From positions 1 through 64,000 of the forward strand of contig NZ_JAHUWK010000008.1 in assembly GCF_019219065.1 (NCBI RefSeq): a stretch of DNA of 64,000 nt. Direction: 5' to 3'. Position 1 is the first letter of the stretch, and each line of letters opens with the position of its first letter. Under the pieces are notes generated by a model, which saw only the letters and a list, made by a program, of their open reading frames with translations, searched no databases and was not told the DNA's origin. Below are positions 38,229 to 49,216 of this stretch, one piece after another. The position numbers and the translations under genes are program-made. The stretch is from Duganella sp. sic0402. GTDB lineage: Bacteria; Pseudomonadota; Gammaproteobacteria; Burkholderiales; Burkholderiaceae_D.

Positions 38229-39445
38229 AGTCTGCCACCACGCATCAGAACCCGGTTCTCGTAGTCGATCCGGAGCAGGATCGCGAGCCCGATGCAGTTA
38301 ATCACAACACCCGTACCGCCATAGCTCATCAGCGGCAGGGTCAAGCCTTTGGTTGGCAGTAAGCCCAGGTTCACACCCATGTTAATAAACGTCTGCACGC
38401 CAATCCAGATACCGATGCCCTTGGCCGTCAGGCCAGCAAAGGTCTGGTCGATGGCGATGGCCTGGCGGCCGATATCGAAAGCACGCTTGATGATCCAGTA
38501 GAACAGCGCGATCACCACCAGCACACCGGCCAGGCCAAGTTCTTCGCCGATCACCGCCAGCAGGAAGTCGGTATGCGCTTCCGGCAGGTAGTGCAGCTTT
38601 TCTACGCTGCCGCCCAGGCCAACGCCAAAAATCTCGCCGCGCCCGAAAGCGATCAGCGAGTGGGTCAGCTGGTATGCCTTGTTCAGTGCATTGTCTTCTT
38701 CCCACGGATTCAGGTAAGCGAAGTAGCGCTCGCGGCGGAATTTGGATAGTGCGATGATCGAGACGAAGATCGTCACCAGCACGGCGCCGATGCCGCCGAA
38801 CCAGATCGCATTGATTCCGCCCAGGAACAGGATGCCCATGGCGATGCAGACGATTACGCCGAATGCGCCCAGGTCCGGTTCCAGCAGCAACAGCAGGCCG
38901 ACAAAGCCGATCGCCGCCGCCATCGGCATAAAGCCCTTGGTCAGCTTGTGCATGTATTGCTGCTTGCGCACGGTGTAGTCAGCGGCGTAGAGCACGGCCA
39001 CGACCTTCATCAGCTCCGACGGCTGGACGTTGAATACCTTCAGCGACAGCCAGCGGCGGCCACCGTTGACCACCACGCCGATGCCTGGGATGAGCACCAG
39101 CACCAGCAGCACCAGCGTACCGATGAACAGATAAGGCGCAGCCTTCTGCAGGTCCGCAATGCGGATGCGGAACACGAACAGGCCAGCGACCAGCGAGACA
39201 GCGATGAACATGGCCTGGCGTTGCAGGAAGTAGGTATTCTGCCAGCGAACGTAGTTGGCGAATTTCGGCGAATCCGGCAGCGAGATCGAAGCCGAGTACA
39301 CCATCACCATCCCGAGCAGCATCAGCAGCAGCGTGACCCACACCAGCGGCTGGTCGTACTCCATCATCTTGGACTGCCGCGCACGGCTCTCCAGCGGCGT
39401 TTCAGCCAGCTTGGAGCCAAAGCGGAACGGCAGCTGCAAGGCCAT
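38225..39445 (-). CDS. ftsW: Lipid II polymerase FtsW (SEDS family)
   Basis: A 406-residue SEDS glycosyltransferase with about ten membrane helices, acting with FtsI to make septal peptidoglycan. Characteristic parts are [20 protein letters not shown] and, near the end, [19 protein letters not shown]. The N-terminal cytoplasmic segment is about 30 residues. The 3' end overlaps murG and the start overlaps the murD stop by one base. Confidence 0.97.
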   Translation of the reverse strand: MALQLPFRFGSKLAETPLESRARQSKMMEYDQPLVWVTLLLMLLGMVMVYSASISLPDSPKFANYVRWQNTYFLQRQAMFIAVSLVAGLFVFRIRIADLQKAAPYLFIGTLVLLVLVLIPGIGVVVNGGRRWLSLKVFNVQPSELMKVVAVLYAADYTVRKQQYMHKLTKGFMPMAAAIGFVGLLLLLEPDLGAFGVIVCIAMGILFLGGINAIWFGGIGAVLVTIFVSIIALSKFRRERYFAYLNPWEEDNALNKAYQLTHSLIAFGRGEIFGVGLGGSVEKLHYLPEAHTDFLLAVIGEELGLAGVLVVIALFYWIIKRAFDIGRQAIAIDQTFAGLTAKGIGIWIGVQTFINMGVNLGLLPTKGLTLPLMSYGGTGVVINCIGLAILLRIDYENRVLMRGGRL

Positions 39446-41040
39446 CAGATCTCCTGTCCAGCGTCAAGCGCGATGTCGCGCACGGTGTCGATAAACACCT
39501 GGGCGCGATGCGCGTAATTCTTGAACATGTCCATGCTGGCGCACGCGGGCGACAGCAGTACGGCGTCGCCGGCGTGCGCGAGTTCGGCGGCGCGCTTGAC
39601 GGCTTGCGGCAGATCGGTGCCGCAGTCTTCCAGCGTGTACGCCAGTTCACCGCCCTGCTCACGCGCGGACCGTTCCAGCGCGGCGCGGATTTGTGCAGCG
39701 TCGCGGCCGATCAGCAGCGCGGTGCGGGCGTAGCGCTGCATCGGTTCTGCCAGCGGTGCGAAGTCCTGGCCTTTGCCGTCGCCGCCCAGGATGACCAGCA
39801 GGCGCTGGTTGTCGCCGGTGAAGGCTTTGCCCAGGCCATTCAATGCTGCCACGGTGGCGCCGACATTGGTGCCTTTGCTGTCATCGTAATATTCAACTTC
39901 GTTGATGGCGCTGACCAGTTCCACGCGATGCGGCTGGCCGCGATATTCGCGCAGGCCGTGCAGCAGCGGCGCCAGCGGCAGGTCGATGGCGCGGCACAGG
40001 GCCAACGCGGCCAACGCGTTGGCGGCGTTGTGGACGCCACGGATTTGCAGCGCGTCGGCGGGCATCAGATTCTTGACGATGCACTCGACCGGTGGCGGCG
40101 GTGGATCGTTTTTCTTGCGCTTCTTCGGTTCGCCCTCTTCTTCTGCCGGAATGGCGGTGGCGAGCCACAGCACGCCGCGCTCGTTGTTCAGGCCAAGGTC
40201 ATCGCGCAGGGCTGGAGCGTCGGTGCCGAAGGTGACATTGTGGCCGGTGGCGCTGGCCATGCGCATGGTGGTCGCGTCGTCGCGGTTCAGCACGCGAACG
40301 GTGTTGGCGGCGAAGATGCGGTGCTTGGCGGCAGCGTAGGATGGCATGTCGCCGTGCCAGTCGAGGTGGTCTTGTGTCACGTTCAGCACAGTCGCCGCGT
40401 CGGCTTCCAGCGTGAAGGTCGTCTGCAATTGGAAGCTCGACAGCTCCAGCACCCAGATGTCAGGCAGCGTGGATGGCGCTGCGGCGGCCGGTTCCGCATC
40501 GGCGTCTGGTGCTGCGGCTTCGGCGGGCGCTGGCGAGGCGTCGAGCACTTCGCGCAGGACATCCAGTGCGGCCGGGCTGATGTTGCCGGCGACACGCACG
40601 CTCTTGCCGGCGCGTTCGCACAGCTGACCGACCAGCGTGGTCACGGTGGTCTTGCCGTTGGTGCCGGTGATGGCGATGATCTTCGGTACGTAGCCGCGCG
40701 TTTCTTTCAGCGACTCCAGCGCCTGCGCGAACAGCTCGATCTCACCCCATACTTCAATGCCGGCGGCAGCGGCGGCGGGCGCAATTTCTGCCAGCTCGCG
40801 GTTCGGCGCCAAGCCAGGACTGACGGTCACGAAGTCCACGCCGTCCAGCAGTGACGCGCCAAACGGGCCAGCGACGAATTCCACATCAGGAACAGCCGCC
40901 TGCAATGCTGGCAGGCGATCCGGCCCCTCACGCGTGTCGGCAACGCGCACGCGCGCGCCGCTGCGGGCGAGCCACAGCGCCATCGCCAGGCCGGATTCCC
41001 CCAGCCCTAATACCAGTGCGTTTTTGCCTTCGTAAATCAT
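39445..41040 (-). CDS. murD: UDP-N-acetylmuramoylalanine--D-glutamate ligase MurD, with two inserted segments
   Basis: A 531-residue Mur ligase that adds D-glutamate. The ATP loop is GTNGKTT (126-132), with [18 protein letters not shown] in the central domain and [12 protein letters not shown] later. It is longer than the usual 440-500 residues because of two low-complexity inserts: an Ala/Pro/Asp-rich stretch at about 167-192 and a Glu/Lys/Pro-rich stretch at about 299-318 ending in PPPPP. Both lie between conserved blocks and keep the frame, so the enzyme should be intact. Confidence 0.97.
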   Translation of the reverse strand: MIYEGKNALVLGLGESGLAMALWLARSGARVRVADTREGPDRLPALQAAVPDVEFVAGPFGASLLDGVDFVTVSPGLAPNRELAEIAPAAAAAGIEVWGEIELFAQALESLKETRGYVPKIIAITGTNGKTTVTTLVGQLCERAGKSVRVAGNISPAALDVLREVLDASPAPAEAAAPDADAEPAAAAPSTLPDIWVLELSSFQLQTTFTLEADAATVLNVTQDHLDWHGDMPSYAAAKHRIFAANTVRVLNRDDATTMRMASATGHNVTFGTDAPALRDDLGLNNERGVLWLATAIPAEEEGEPKKRKKNDPPPPPVECIVKNLMPADALQIRGVHNAANALAALALCRAIDLPLAPLLHGLREYRGQPHRVELVSAINEVEYYDDSKGTNVGATVAALNGLGKAFTGDNQRLLVILGGDGKGQDFAPLAEPMQRYARTALLIGRDAAQIRAALERSAREQGGELAYTLEDCGTDLPQAVKRAAELAHAGDAVLLSPACASMDMFKNYAHRAQVFIDTVRDIALDAGQEI

Positions 41041-42209
41041 CAGCGCAGTTTCAACGTCGAGAGTCCAACCAGTACCAGTATCATCGTGATAATCCAGAAG
41101 CGCACGACGACCTGGGTCTCTTTCCAGCCTTTTTGTTCAAAGTGGTGATGCAGCGGCGCCATCAGGAACACGCGACGGCCAACGCCATAGCGCTTCTTGG
41201 TGTACTTGAACCACGTCACCTGAATCATCACCGACACCGTCTCCGCAACGAAGATGCCGCCCATGATGAATAACACGATTTCCTGACGCACGATCACCGC
41301 AATGGTGCCCAGCGCGCCGCCCAGCGCTAACGCGCCCACGTCGCCCATGAACACCTGCGCCGGATGGGTGTTAAACCACAGGAAAGCCAGACCAGCGCCA
41401 GCCAGCGCACCGCAGAAGATAATCAGCTCGCCCGCGCCAGGAATGTGCGGAATAAACAGATACTTCGAATAGGTCACGCTGCCGGTCAGGTAAGCGAACA
41501 AGCCCAGGGCCGAGCCGACCATAATCGTCGGCATGATCGCCAGACCATCCAGGCCATCGGTGAAGTTAACGGCGTTGGACGAACCGACGATGACACAGTA
41601 GGTCAGCGCGATGAAGCCCCATACACCCAGCGGATAGCTGATGGTTTTAAAGAACGGCACAATCAGGTCGGCCTTCGGCGGCAGGTCCATCGAGAAGCCC
41701 GACTGCACCCAGGCAAAGAACAGCTCAAACACCTTGCCGGTATTCGGCGCCGACACCGAAAACGCCAGATACAGCGCGGCAGCGATACCCACCAGCGACT
41801 GCCAGAAATACTTCTCGCGCGAGCGCATGCCTTCCGGGTCCTGGTACACCACCTTGCGGTAGTCATCCACCCAGCCCACCGCGCCAAAGCCCAGCGTGAC
41901 GATCAGCACCGGCCAGATCAGGCGGTTCGACAGGTCGCACCACAGCAGCGTGGAAATCGCGATCGATAGCAGGATCAGCACACCGCCCATGGTTGGCGTG
42001 CCATGTTTTTTCAGGTGGGTCTGCGGACCATCGGTGCGCACCGCCTGGCCGTACTTCATTGCGGTCAGCTTGCGGATTACGAACGGACCAGCGGCCAGGC
42101 CGATAAACAGCGCCGTCGCGGTGGCGAACACCGCACGGAAGGTGATGAAGTTGAAGACCCGGAGAAAACCGAGATCATCCTGGAAGAATTGTGCGAGCCA
42201 GAGCAGCAT
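41040..42209 (-). CDS. mraY: Phospho-MurNAc-pentapeptide transferase MraY
   Basis: A 389-residue polytopic membrane enzyme making lipid I from UDP-MurNAc-pentapeptide and undecaprenyl phosphate. Conserved parts: [10 protein letters not shown], the Asp pair in [18 protein letters not shown], and the [13 protein letters not shown] histidine motif. Ten membrane helices are predicted. It starts two bases after the murF stop and overlaps murD by one base. Confidence 0.98.
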   Translation of the reverse strand: MLLWLAQFFQDDLGFLRVFNFITFRAVFATATALFIGLAAGPFVIRKLTAMKYGQAVRTDGPQTHLKKHGTPTMGGVLILLSIAISTLLWCDLSNRLIWPVLIVTLGFGAVGWVDDYRKVVYQDPEGMRSREKYFWQSLVGIAAALYLAFSVSAPNTGKVFELFFAWVQSGFSMDLPPKADLIVPFFKTISYPLGVWGFIALTYCVIVGSSNAVNFTDGLDGLAIMPTIMVGSALGLFAYLTGSVTYSKYLFIPHIPGAGELIIFCGALAGAGLAFLWFNTHPAQVFMGDVGALALGGALGTIAVIVRQEIVLFIMGGIFVAETVSVMIQVTWFKYTKKRYGVGRRVFLMAPLHHHFEQKGWKETQVVVRFWIITMILVLVGLSTLKLR

Positions 42210-42211
42210 GA

Positions 42212-43609
42212 TTAGTGACTTTCCTTGTTAGCTTGTTGCGACCCAATCAAATGCTGCACGACCCGCTCCATCTTCATGAAACGGGAGCCCTTGATTAATA
42301 CAGTTGCATCAGGCGACACCGCTGCCTCAACAGCAGACAGCAAATCGCCAAAGTTTTCAAAATGACGAACGTTGGCGCCTCGGATGTGCGCGGCCAGTTC
42401 GCCTGTTACCAGCACCGTTTCGATGCCCTTATCCCGCGCGTAAGCGCCAATCTCTTCATGGAACTCGCGGCCTTGCGTGCCGACTTCGCCCATATCGCCC
42501 AGCACCAGCACGCGCGGTGCAGCAGCTTTTGACAGCACGTCGATGGCGGCGCGCACCGAATCCGGATTGGCGTTGTAGGTGTCGTCGATTACCACGGCGC
42601 CGTTGACGGCCTGCTTCTTTTGCAGGCGGCCACTGACCGGCGCAAAGGTATCCAGGCCCAGCTTGATTTTTCCCAGCGACACGCCAGCGGCATAGGTACA
42701 CGCCGCTGCGGCCAGCGCGTTGCGCACATTGTGTTCACCGGCCGCTTGCAGGCGCACGAAGAACTGCTGTGTGTCCGCCTCGCTCTCGCAGATGGTGATG
42801 AACATCTCGCTTTCGAAATCGCTGGCGCGGAAGGTGCAGCTGACTTCCGCGTCCTTGCTCAGGCCAAAACGAAGCATGCGGCGGCCGGCCGACAGTTCTT
42901 CCCAGATCGGCGTGAACTCATCGCCATGCGGGAACACTGCCACGCCATCCTTCGGCAATGCCGACAACACCGAGCCGTTTTCGCGCGCCACCGCTTCCAC
43001 CGTGTGCATGAACTCCTGGTGCTCGCGCTGCGCGTTGTTGACCATGGCGATATTTGCGCCGGCGATGGCGGCCAGGCGGCTGATCTCGCCCGGATGATTC
43101 ATGCCCATCTCGATCACCGCCGACTGCTGTTGCACATCCATGCGGAACAGCGTCAGCGGCACGCCGATTTCATTATTCAGGTTGCCGCGCGTAGCCAATC
43201 GGCCTTCTTCGCCGTGGGCGGCCGCCAGGATCGCGGCGATCATTTCTTTCACCGTGGTCTTGCCATTGCTGCCGGTGACGCCGATGACTGGAATGCTGAA
43301 CTGCTTGCGCCACCAGTTGGCGATCTGGCCCAGCGCCACCAGCGTGTTCGGCACAACGATGGCCGCGATGTTGGTCGATTCGGTCCAGCCTTCCGGCAGT
43401 TCCTCCACGACCACTGCGGCGACGCCCTGCTCCGCCACTTGCGGCAGGAAGTTGTGAGCGTCAAATACTTCACCACGCAGGGCAACGAACAGCGCGCCTG
43501 CGGAAACACTACGGCTGTCGGTCGACACGCCGTTGAATACAGCATCGCCGGCGTTCACTAAACGTGCGCCGGTCAACGAAGGCAGAATTTGTGCGACTGC
43601 TGCACGCAT
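42212..43609 (-). CDS. murF: UDP-MurNAc-tripeptide--D-alanyl-D-alanine ligase MurF
   Basis: A 465-residue Mur ligase that adds D-Ala-D-Ala, completing the cytoplasmic pentapeptide precursor. The ATP loop is [14 protein letters not shown], then [13 protein letters not shown] and the C-terminal [18 protein letters not shown] and LGDMGEVG. Its ATG overlaps the murE stop by one base. Confidence 0.98.
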   Translation of the reverse strand: MRAAVAQILPSLTGARLVNAGDAVFNGVSTDSRSVSAGALFVALRGEVFDAHNFLPQVAEQGVAAVVVEELPEGWTESTNIAAIVVPNTLVALGQIANWWRKQFSIPVIGVTGSNGKTTVKEMIAAILAAAHGEEGRLATRGNLNNEIGVPLTLFRMDVQQQSAVIEMGMNHPGEISRLAAIAGANIAMVNNAQREHQEFMHTVEAVARENGSVLSALPKDGVAVFPHGDEFTPIWEELSAGRRMLRFGLSKDAEVSCTFRASDFESEMFITICESEADTQQFFVRLQAAGEHNVRNALAAAACTYAAGVSLGKIKLGLDTFAPVSGRLQKKQAVNGAVVIDDTYNANPDSVRAAIDVLSKAAAPRVLVLGDMGEVGTQGREFHEEIGAYARDKGIETVLVTGELAAHIRGANVRHFENFGDLLSAVEAAVSPDATVLIKGSRFMKMERVVQHLIGSQQANKESH

Positions 43610-45177
43610 TAATTCGTCCTCATCATGGTTAAACGCGCCGACAGCGCCAGCTGCGCGTGATCGGCATCCGAGAATGGCAGCTTCTTGCCTTTGATTTCCT
43701 GGTACGGCTCGTGGCCTTTGCCGGCCAGCAGAATCACATCCGGCTTGCCCGCATGCTTGATCGCCGAAAGGATCGCGCCGGCGCGGTCATCCAGCGCCTG
43801 CACGGTCGATGCCGGATTGTTCTGGTCCATGCCGGCCAAAATCTGCTCAATGATCGAATGTGGTTCTTCGCTACGTGGATTGTCACTGGTGACCAGCACA
43901 TGATCCGCCGCCTGCGCGATCTTGCCCATTTGCGGACGCTTGCCCGGATCGCGGTCGCCGCCGCAACCGAATACGCACCACAGCTGGCCGCCACGGTCGT
44001 TGGCCACAGGACGCAGCGCGGCCAGGGTTTTTTCCAAGGCATCCGGCGTATGCGCGTAGTCGATGACAATCAGCGGCGCATCCTGGCCACCCACCTGCTG
44101 CATGCGGCCGGGCGCTGATTCCAGCGCTTCGACCGCTTCGATGGCGGCGCGCAGGCCCAGACCTTTGGCCAGCACTGCACCCAGCACGCCCAGCGCGTTG
44201 CTGATATTGAAGCCGCCGACCAGTTGCGTGCGCACTTGCGCCACGCCCAGCGGGCACTCCAGGTGGAACTCGGTGCCGCCGCTGCGGCCGGCGCGCAGCT
44301 GGCTGGCGCGCAGCAGCACGACGCCGTCGATATCCGGGCGCGCGGTGCTGTCGTGCAGTGTATAGCCGATCAACGGAATCTCGCCAGCCAGTGGCGCGGG
44401 CTTGGCTTTCAGGTGGTCGATGATGCGCACACCGGCAGGATCGTCCAGGTTGACCACTGCCGTTTTCAGGCCAGGCCAGTCGAACAGTTTGAGCTTGGCC
44501 GCCTCGTAGGCTTCCATGGTGCCGTGATAGTCCAGATGGTCGCGGGTCAGGTTGGTGAACAGCGCCACGTCGAAGTGCATGCCGGACAGGCGGCCTTGCT
44601 CCAGGCCGATGGACGAAGCTTCAATTGCCAGCGAGGCAGCGCCCTTCTCGCGCAGATCTGCCAGCGAACGCGCCAGCAGCACTGCATCCGGCGTGGTGTA
44701 GCCGGTCACGTCGTATTCCACTTCGCCGCGCGGCTTGAACACGCCTACACCCAGCGTGCCGATGACAGCAGCCGGTTCGCCGCCGCGCGACAACGCCTGG
44801 CCCAGCCAGACGGCGCTGGAAGTTTTGCCGTTGGTGCCGGTGACGGCAACGGTGAACATGCCGGCGTCCGGCTGTTGATAGCAGGCGTGCGCGATGGCGC
44901 CGGCGTGCTGCTTCAGGTTTTCCACCGTCAGGTAAGGCACGCTCCACTTGTCATTCCAGCTGAAGCCGGCCGGATCGAGCACCACCAGCGCGGCGCCCTG
45001 CTCGATGGCGCCGTCGATAAAGTTACGCCCGTCGGCGGTTTCGCCCGCGACTGGCGCAAAAGCGAAGAACACATCGCCCAGCTTGATGCGGCGCGAATCC
45101 GAAGCCAGGTTCGCCGTCGGCGCCAGCTTGCGGATTGCGGCTGCAATAGCCAACGGGTCGAAAGTAGAAGTCGTCAC
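43609..45177 (-). CDS. murE: UDP-MurNAc-dipeptide--meso-diaminopimelate ligase MurE
   Basis: A 522-residue Mur ligase adding the third residue. The ATP loop is VTGTNGKTSSAVWL. Conserved parts are NLTRDHLDYHGTMEAYEAAK and VIDYAHTPDALEKTLAAL. The specificity motif DNPRSEEP (consensus DNPR) indicates meso-diaminopimelate rather than lysine. Its start overlaps the ftsI stop by four bases. Confidence 0.98.
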   Translation of the reverse strand: MTTSTFDPLAIAAAIRKLAPTANLASDSRRIKLGDVFFAFAPVAGETADGRNFIDGAIEQGAALVVLDPAGFSWNDKWSVPYLTVENLKQHAGAIAHACYQQPDAGMFTVAVTGTNGKTSSAVWLGQALSRGGEPAAVIGTLGVGVFKPRGEVEYDVTGYTTPDAVLLARSLADLREKGAASLAIEASSIGLEQGRLSGMHFDVALFTNLTRDHLDYHGTMEAYEAAKLKLFDWPGLKTAVVNLDDPAGVRIIDHLKAKPAPLAGEIPLIGYTLHDSTARPDIDGVVLLRASQLRAGRSGGTEFHLECPLGVAQVRTQLVGGFNISNALGVLGAVLAKGLGLRAAIEAVEALESAPGRMQQVGGQDAPLIVIDYAHTPDALEKTLAALRPVANDRGGQLWCVFGCGGDRDPGKRPQMGKIAQAADHVLVTSDNPRSEEPHSIIEQILAGMDQNNPASTVQALDDRAGAILSAIKHAGKPDVILLAGKGHEPYQEIKGKKLPFSDADHAQLALSARLTMMRTN

Positions 45178-46949
45178 ATGTTCCCCTGTGCTGCAGATTC
45201 AGGAATGATGATATGGGTCAGGTCCGAGTCCGGCGCCACGTTCTTGGCGCGCAGCGCCTGCGCCGCCAGCGCGGAGAACACCGGACCGGCAACGTCGCCG
45301 CCATACGTCACGCCACCGCTAGGCTCGTCGAGCATCACGGCGATGATAAAGCGCGGGTCCGACATCGGCGCCATGCCGACAAAGTTGCCGATATATTTGG
45401 TGTGCGAGTAGCGGCCGCCGACGAACTTCTGCGCTGTACCAGTCTTGCCGCCAACGCGGTAGCCAGGCACCTGCGCCTTGACGGCGGAACCGCCCGGCAG
45501 CGTCACCATTTCCAGCATCTCGCGCATTTCGGCGGCGGTCTTGGGGCTGATCACCTGGGTGCCGTGCGGCGCCTCGTGTACCTTCTGGAACGATAAGGGA
45601 ATGATGTCGCCGTCACGCGCCAGCACCATATAAGCACGCGCCAGCTGGATCAGCGACACCGAGATACCCTGGCCGAAACTCATATTGGCGTGTTCGATCG
45701 GCCGCCACGCTTTATACGGACGCACGCGGCCGGCCACGGCGCCAGGGAAGCCCCACTTCGGCTGCTGGCCGAAACCGAGCTTGGTGAACATCTCCCACAG
45801 GTCCTGCGCCGGCATGCCGAAGGCGATCTTGGTGGTGCCGATATTCGACGACTTCTGGATGATGGTCTGCACGTCGATCATGTAGTGCGGATGCGTGTCG
45901 TGGATGACACGGTCGCCAATCACCATCGAGCCGTTACCGGTATCGAACATGGTGTGCGGCGTGATCTTTTTCGCGTCCAGCGCCATCGCTACCGGGAACG
46001 GCTTCATCGACGAACCAGGCTCGAAGGTATCGGTCATCACGCGGTTGCGCAGCTGTTCGCCGGTCAGCTTGGAGCGGTCGTTCGGGTTGTAGCTCGGCCA
46101 GTTGGCCAGCGCCAGCACCTCGCCGGTATGCACATCCAGTACCACCGCCGCACCGGCCTTGGCCTTGAACTTCTCGACTGCGTCTTTGATCTGGGTGAAA
46201 GCGATGTACTGGATCTTGCTGTCGATAGACAGCGTCAGGTCCTTGCCGTCGTGCGGCTCGCGGATCGAACCAATGTCTTCAACGATGTGGCCAAGACGGT
46301 CCTTGATGACGCGGCGGGTGCCCGGCTGGCCGACCAGCGTTTTCTGCTGCGCCAGTTCCATCGACTCCTGGCCGACGTCTTCCAGATTGGTAAAGCCAAC
46401 CACGTGGGTGGTCACCTCGCCCTGTGGATAGAAGCGCTTGTACTCGCGCTCCGCGCCCAGGCCCTGAATACCCAGCTTGGCGATCTGCTCGGCCGCACCC
46501 ATTTCGACCTGGCGCTTGAGGAACACGAAGCTGCGATCGGAATCGAGTTTTTTCTGCAGCTCGGCATTGCTCATGTCGAGCAGCTTGGCCAGTTCGCGCA
46601 GTTTTCCCGGCGGCGCATCCTGCACCTCGTCCGGGTTGGCCCAGATGGCTTTGACCGGCACCGACGACGCCAGCACCTGGCCATCGCGGTCGGTGATCTT
46701 GCCGCGCGTGGCCGGCAGCGTCAGCGTGCGCGCGTAGCGGGCCTCGCCCTGCTTTTGCAGGAACTGGGTCGACAAGCCTTGCAGCCACAGGGCGCGCGCG
46801 GCCAGTGCGGCGAAGGCGGCAAACAATACGAACAGCACCACGCGCGAGCGCCAGGTTGGCAGACGGACTGCCAATACTGGGCTCTTGGAGAAGGCCACGC
46901 CTTTCGAGGCGGCCACGCGCGAGGTGTTCACATTGCTGCCGCGGCTCAT
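45174..46949 (-). CDS. ftsI: Septal peptidoglycan transpeptidase FtsI (PBP3)
   Basis: A 591-residue class B penicillin-binding protein. One membrane helix (about 36-56) leads to a periplasmic pedestal domain and the transpeptidase domain. Active-site motifs are SSMK with nucleophile Ser313, SSN in IIQKSSNIGTTK, and KTGT in VGGKTGTAQKF. It crosslinks septal peptidoglycan with FtsW. Overlaps ftsL and murE by four bases each. Confidence 0.98.
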   Translation of the reverse strand: MSRGSNVNTSRVAASKGVAFSKSPVLAVRLPTWRSRVVLFVLFAAFAALAARALWLQGLSTQFLQKQGEARYARTLTLPATRGKITDRDGQVLASSVPVKAIWANPDEVQDAPPGKLRELAKLLDMSNAELQKKLDSDRSFVFLKRQVEMGAAEQIAKLGIQGLGAEREYKRFYPQGEVTTHVVGFTNLEDVGQESMELAQQKTLVGQPGTRRVIKDRLGHIVEDIGSIREPHDGKDLTLSIDSKIQYIAFTQIKDAVEKFKAKAGAAVVLDVHTGEVLALANWPSYNPNDRSKLTGEQLRNRVMTDTFEPGSSMKPFPVAMALDAKKITPHTMFDTGNGSMVIGDRVIHDTHPHYMIDVQTIIQKSSNIGTTKIAFGMPAQDLWEMFTKLGFGQQPKWGFPGAVAGRVRPYKAWRPIEHANMSFGQGISVSLIQLARAYMVLARDGDIIPLSFQKVHEAPHGTQVISPKTAAEMREMLEMVTLPGGSAVKAQVPGYRVGGKTGTAQKFVGGRYSHTKYIGNFVGMAPMSDPRFIIAVMLDEPSGGVTYGGDVAGPVFSALAAQALRAKNVAPDSDLTHIIIPESAAQGNM

Positions 46950-47221
46950 TTTGCGTGCTCCGGCGTCAGGTACTGCGTGCGCGCCGCAGTCAGCGGCGTC
47001 ATGTTCAGGTCACGGCGCGCGATCTCTTCGATGCGTGCGTGCTTGCCCAGCGTGGATTGATCCAGCTGCAGCTGCGCCCATTCGATATCCAGCTGGCGCG
47101 CCTGCGACTGCGTGCGTTCCAGTTCAATGAACAGATGGCGCGCCTGGTACTGTGCGTTGACCAGCGACAGGCCGCAAGCGACCAGCAAGGCCGCCAGCAC
47201 CAGGTTAATCTTGCCGCTCAT
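46946..47221 (-). CDS. ftsL: Cell division protein FtsL
   Basis: A 91-residue bitopic protein. A membrane helix at residues 2-22 is followed by a periplasmic leucine-zipper-like coiled coil ([20 protein letters not shown]). FtsL forms the FtsQLB complex that activates FtsWI. Small size, position between rsmH and ftsI, and four-base overlaps on both sides support the call. Confidence 0.93.
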   Translation of the reverse strand: MSGKINLVLAALLVACGLSLVNAQYQARHLFIELERTQSQARQLDIEWAQLQLDQSTLGKHARIEEIARRDLNMTPLTAARTQYLTPEHAK

Positions 47222-48183
47222 GCAGCCTCCGCAGGAATCGGCAGGCGGCGCGCTACGCGCATCACCGCCGAACGGGAACGCGGATTGTCATCGATCTCCT
47301 GATCCGACGGCTTCATCTTCGACAGCAGCTTGAGCTCCGGCTGCGGCAGGTCGACCGCGCGGATCGGCAGGCGGCGGTCCGGCTGCTCGACATTCGCCTT
47401 GGACGCGAAGAAGCGCTTCACCATGCGGTCTTCCAGCGAATGGAAGCTGATGATGGCGATAATCCCGCCCGGCGCCAGGCTGTCGTAGGCACGGTTCAAA
47501 CCGATTTCAAGGTCTTCAAGCTCTTTATTGATGAAAATCCGGATAGCCTGAAATGTGCGGGTGGCCGGGTCCTTGCCCTTCTCCCGAGTCTTGACCGCGC
47601 CTGCCACGATGCCGGCAAGCTGTCGTGTGCTTGAAATTGGCTCGACTGCCCGGCGAGCAACAATCGCCTTTGCAATCTGAAAAGCAAACCGTTCTTCCCC
47701 ATATTCCTTTATCACCTTTTCCAGTGTCTGTTCGTTTTCAGTGGCGAGCCACTCCGCCGCCGACATGCCGCGCGTGGTGTCCATGCGCATGTCGAGCGGG
47801 CCATCGTTGCGGAAACTGAAGCCGCGTGCGGCGTCATCCACCTGCGGCGACGAGATGCCCAGGTCGAGCAGAATGCCGTCGACCTTGTCCACGCCCTCGG
47901 CCGCCAGCGACTCGCGCATGGTGGCAAAGCTGTCGTGGACGATGCTGAAGCGGGCGTCGGTAATCTGTTCGGCGGTGGCGATGGCTTGCGGGTCTTTGTC
48001 GAAAGCGATCAGGCGTGCGTTGGCGCCCAGTTTCGACAGGATCAACCGCGAGTGGCCGCCACGGCCGAACGTGCCGTCGACGAATATGCCGTTGGCGCGC
48101 GCGCCATCCAGCGCCAGCGCATCCACCGCTTCGTCTAGCAGCACCGTGCGATGCTGGAATTCAGGCACCGTTGTCGTGGTCAT
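47218..48183 (-). CDS. rsmH: 16S rRNA (cytosine-1402-N4) methyltransferase RsmH
   Basis: A 321-residue SAM-dependent methyltransferase (formerly MraW). The SAM site is [16 protein letters not shown]. Family hallmarks are [21 protein letters not shown] and [17 protein letters not shown]. It methylates C1402 in the decoding centre of 16S rRNA. It lies 11 bases after mraZ. Confidence 0.98.
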   Translation of the reverse strand: MTTTTVPEFQHRTVLLDEAVDALALDGARANGIFVDGTFGRGGHSRLILSKLGANARLIAFDKDPQAIATAEQITDARFSIVHDSFATMRESLAAEGVDKVDGILLDLGISSPQVDDAARGFSFRNDGPLDMRMDTTRGMSAAEWLATENEQTLEKVIKEYGEERFAFQIAKAIVARRAVEPISSTRQLAGIVAGAVKTREKGKDPATRTFQAIRIFINKELEDLEIGLNRAYDSLAPGGIIAIISFHSLEDRMVKRFFASKANVEQPDRRLPIRAVDLPQPELKLLSKMKPSDQEIDDNPRSRSAVMRVARRLPIPAEAA

Positions 48184-48194
48184 GTGACAGGGCC

Positions 48195-48623
48195 TTAGAA
48201 AGAGAAATTAGCGAGTACATCAGGGGTGCCGGCCTCCAGGGCCTGCTGCTCTTTTTCCGCCATCTTGGCGGCGTCCCAGATCTCGAAGTGCGAGCCCATG
48301 CCCATCATCATCACCTCTTTTTCCAGGCCGACGGCGGCGCGGAGTTCGGGCGAAATGAGGATGCGGCCGGCGGTATCCATTTCCACGTCGCTTGCGTAAC
48401 CGAGGAAAATGCGCTGCCAGGCGCGCGCTTGCAGGGGCCAGGCGGAGATCTGTTGACGGTGTTGTTCCCACACAGGACGGGGGAACAGCATGACGCAGCC
48501 GTCAGGATGGCGCGTCAGGGTGAGGCGGCCTTCGCACTGGATCGAGAGCGCGTCACGGTGCTTGGCAGGGATGGACATCCTGCCTTTGGCATCGAGATTG
48601 ATTGCGGACGCGCCTTGAAACAC
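48195..48623 (-). CDS. mraZ: Transcriptional regulator MraZ
   Basis: A 142-residue AbrB/SpoVT-like DNA-binding protein made of two swapped-hairpin repeats. The first is [19 protein letters not shown] and the second is [20 protein letters not shown]. MraZ represses its own dcw operon by binding short direct repeats in the promoter, and four such repeats are visible at 48716-48752. The start is a GTG at 48623, preceded by a GAGG/AAAGG region. Confidence 0.96.
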   Translation of the reverse strand: MFQGASAINLDAKGRMSIPAKHRDALSIQCEGRLTLTRHPDGCVMLFPRPVWEQHRQQISAWPLQARAWQRIFLGYASDVEMDTAGRILISPELRAAVGLEKEVMMMGMGSHFEIWDAAKMAEKEQQALEAGTPDVLANFSF

Positions 48624-48715
48624 GTGATTACCTTTTACCTCAGTATGGTTAGCGGAGCATGAAACTATGACTAGTCGTTTTCATCTTCCCTGTCCGCTAA
48701 GTCAGGCAAAATTTC

Positions 48716-48752
48716 CCACAAAAAGACACTTTTTCACACAGATGCCCACTTT
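48716..48752 (-). promoter_or_regulatory. MraZ operator: four direct repeats at 10-base spacing
   Basis: Reading the minus strand, AAAGTGG, TCTGTGT, AAAGTGT and TTTGTGG follow each other with 3-base spacers, a strict 10-base period. The GTG(G/T) core fits known MraZ sites (TGGGN repeats in E. coli, AAAGTG[T/G] repeats in Mycoplasma). The first repeat overlaps the -10 element and the rest lie downstream, as expected for autorepression. Confidence 0.85.
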
Positions 48753-48776
48753 AGAGGATGGAAGAATAGTGGTCAA
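48748..48776 (-). promoter_or_regulatory. Sigma-70 promoter of the dcw operon
   Basis: TTGACC (48771-48776), a 17-base spacer, and TAAAGT (48748-48753), read on the minus strand. It lies about 125 bases upstream of the mraZ GTG. The -10 element shares bases with the first MraZ repeat. Confidence 0.75.
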
Positions 48777-49183
48777 GCGGTTTCAGCCAATCGAAACAGC
48801 GATTTTAGTAATGAAATTAAGGACTTAGCGTAATTCCTTGAAGCCACCTAGAAACAAAATAATTCGATAAATTAAGTACTTAGCAAAGGTTGTGAAGGTG
48901 GCACCTCATCTGTACCCATGTGTTTTGGTCGGAAAATGTCGGATTAAAAAAATTGATCTAAATGTATAAAGTTGCAAACCGCCAACATTGCAGTAGCAAA
49001 TAGACAACACTCTGACAGGGATGGGAAAAGTGGGTATCAGCAGGGGTAAATCGCCAGCATGGCGCAGCGGGAGCGCCCTTACGCGGAGTGGGGAAGCCTC
49101 ATCAAACAACAACAGCAATCTTGAATTTTTACTCTATAGCAATGTACGCAGCGCAACTTGTCTATACAAATTTTGCACCGCAC

Positions 49184-49204
49184 AATGCTGTTTCAGACAG
49201 CATT
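49184..49204 (-). terminator. Hairpin downstream of glpK
   Basis: A perfect 8-bp stem (AATGCTGT / ACAGCATT) with a 5-base loop, starting 12 bases past the glpK stop on the minus strand. No clean T-run follows, so termination is uncertain. Confidence 0.4.
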
Positions 49205-49216
49205 ATACGCGCCCGT

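Larger units (their letters stand above)
48624..49216. other. AT-rich intergenic region between mraZ and glpK
   Basis: About 590 bases, noticeably more AT-rich than its flanks. The first 150 bases upstream of mraZ hold the mra promoter and MraZ operator (listed separately). A hairpin near 49184-49204 follows glpK. In the middle (about 48780-49180) I see no gene, tRNA or clear repeat. Confidence 0.6.

Noticed and set aside
48906..49118. 70-codon frame between mraZ and glpK
   Set aside because: No ribosome site, unusual composition and no recognisable similarity; the region looks non-coding.
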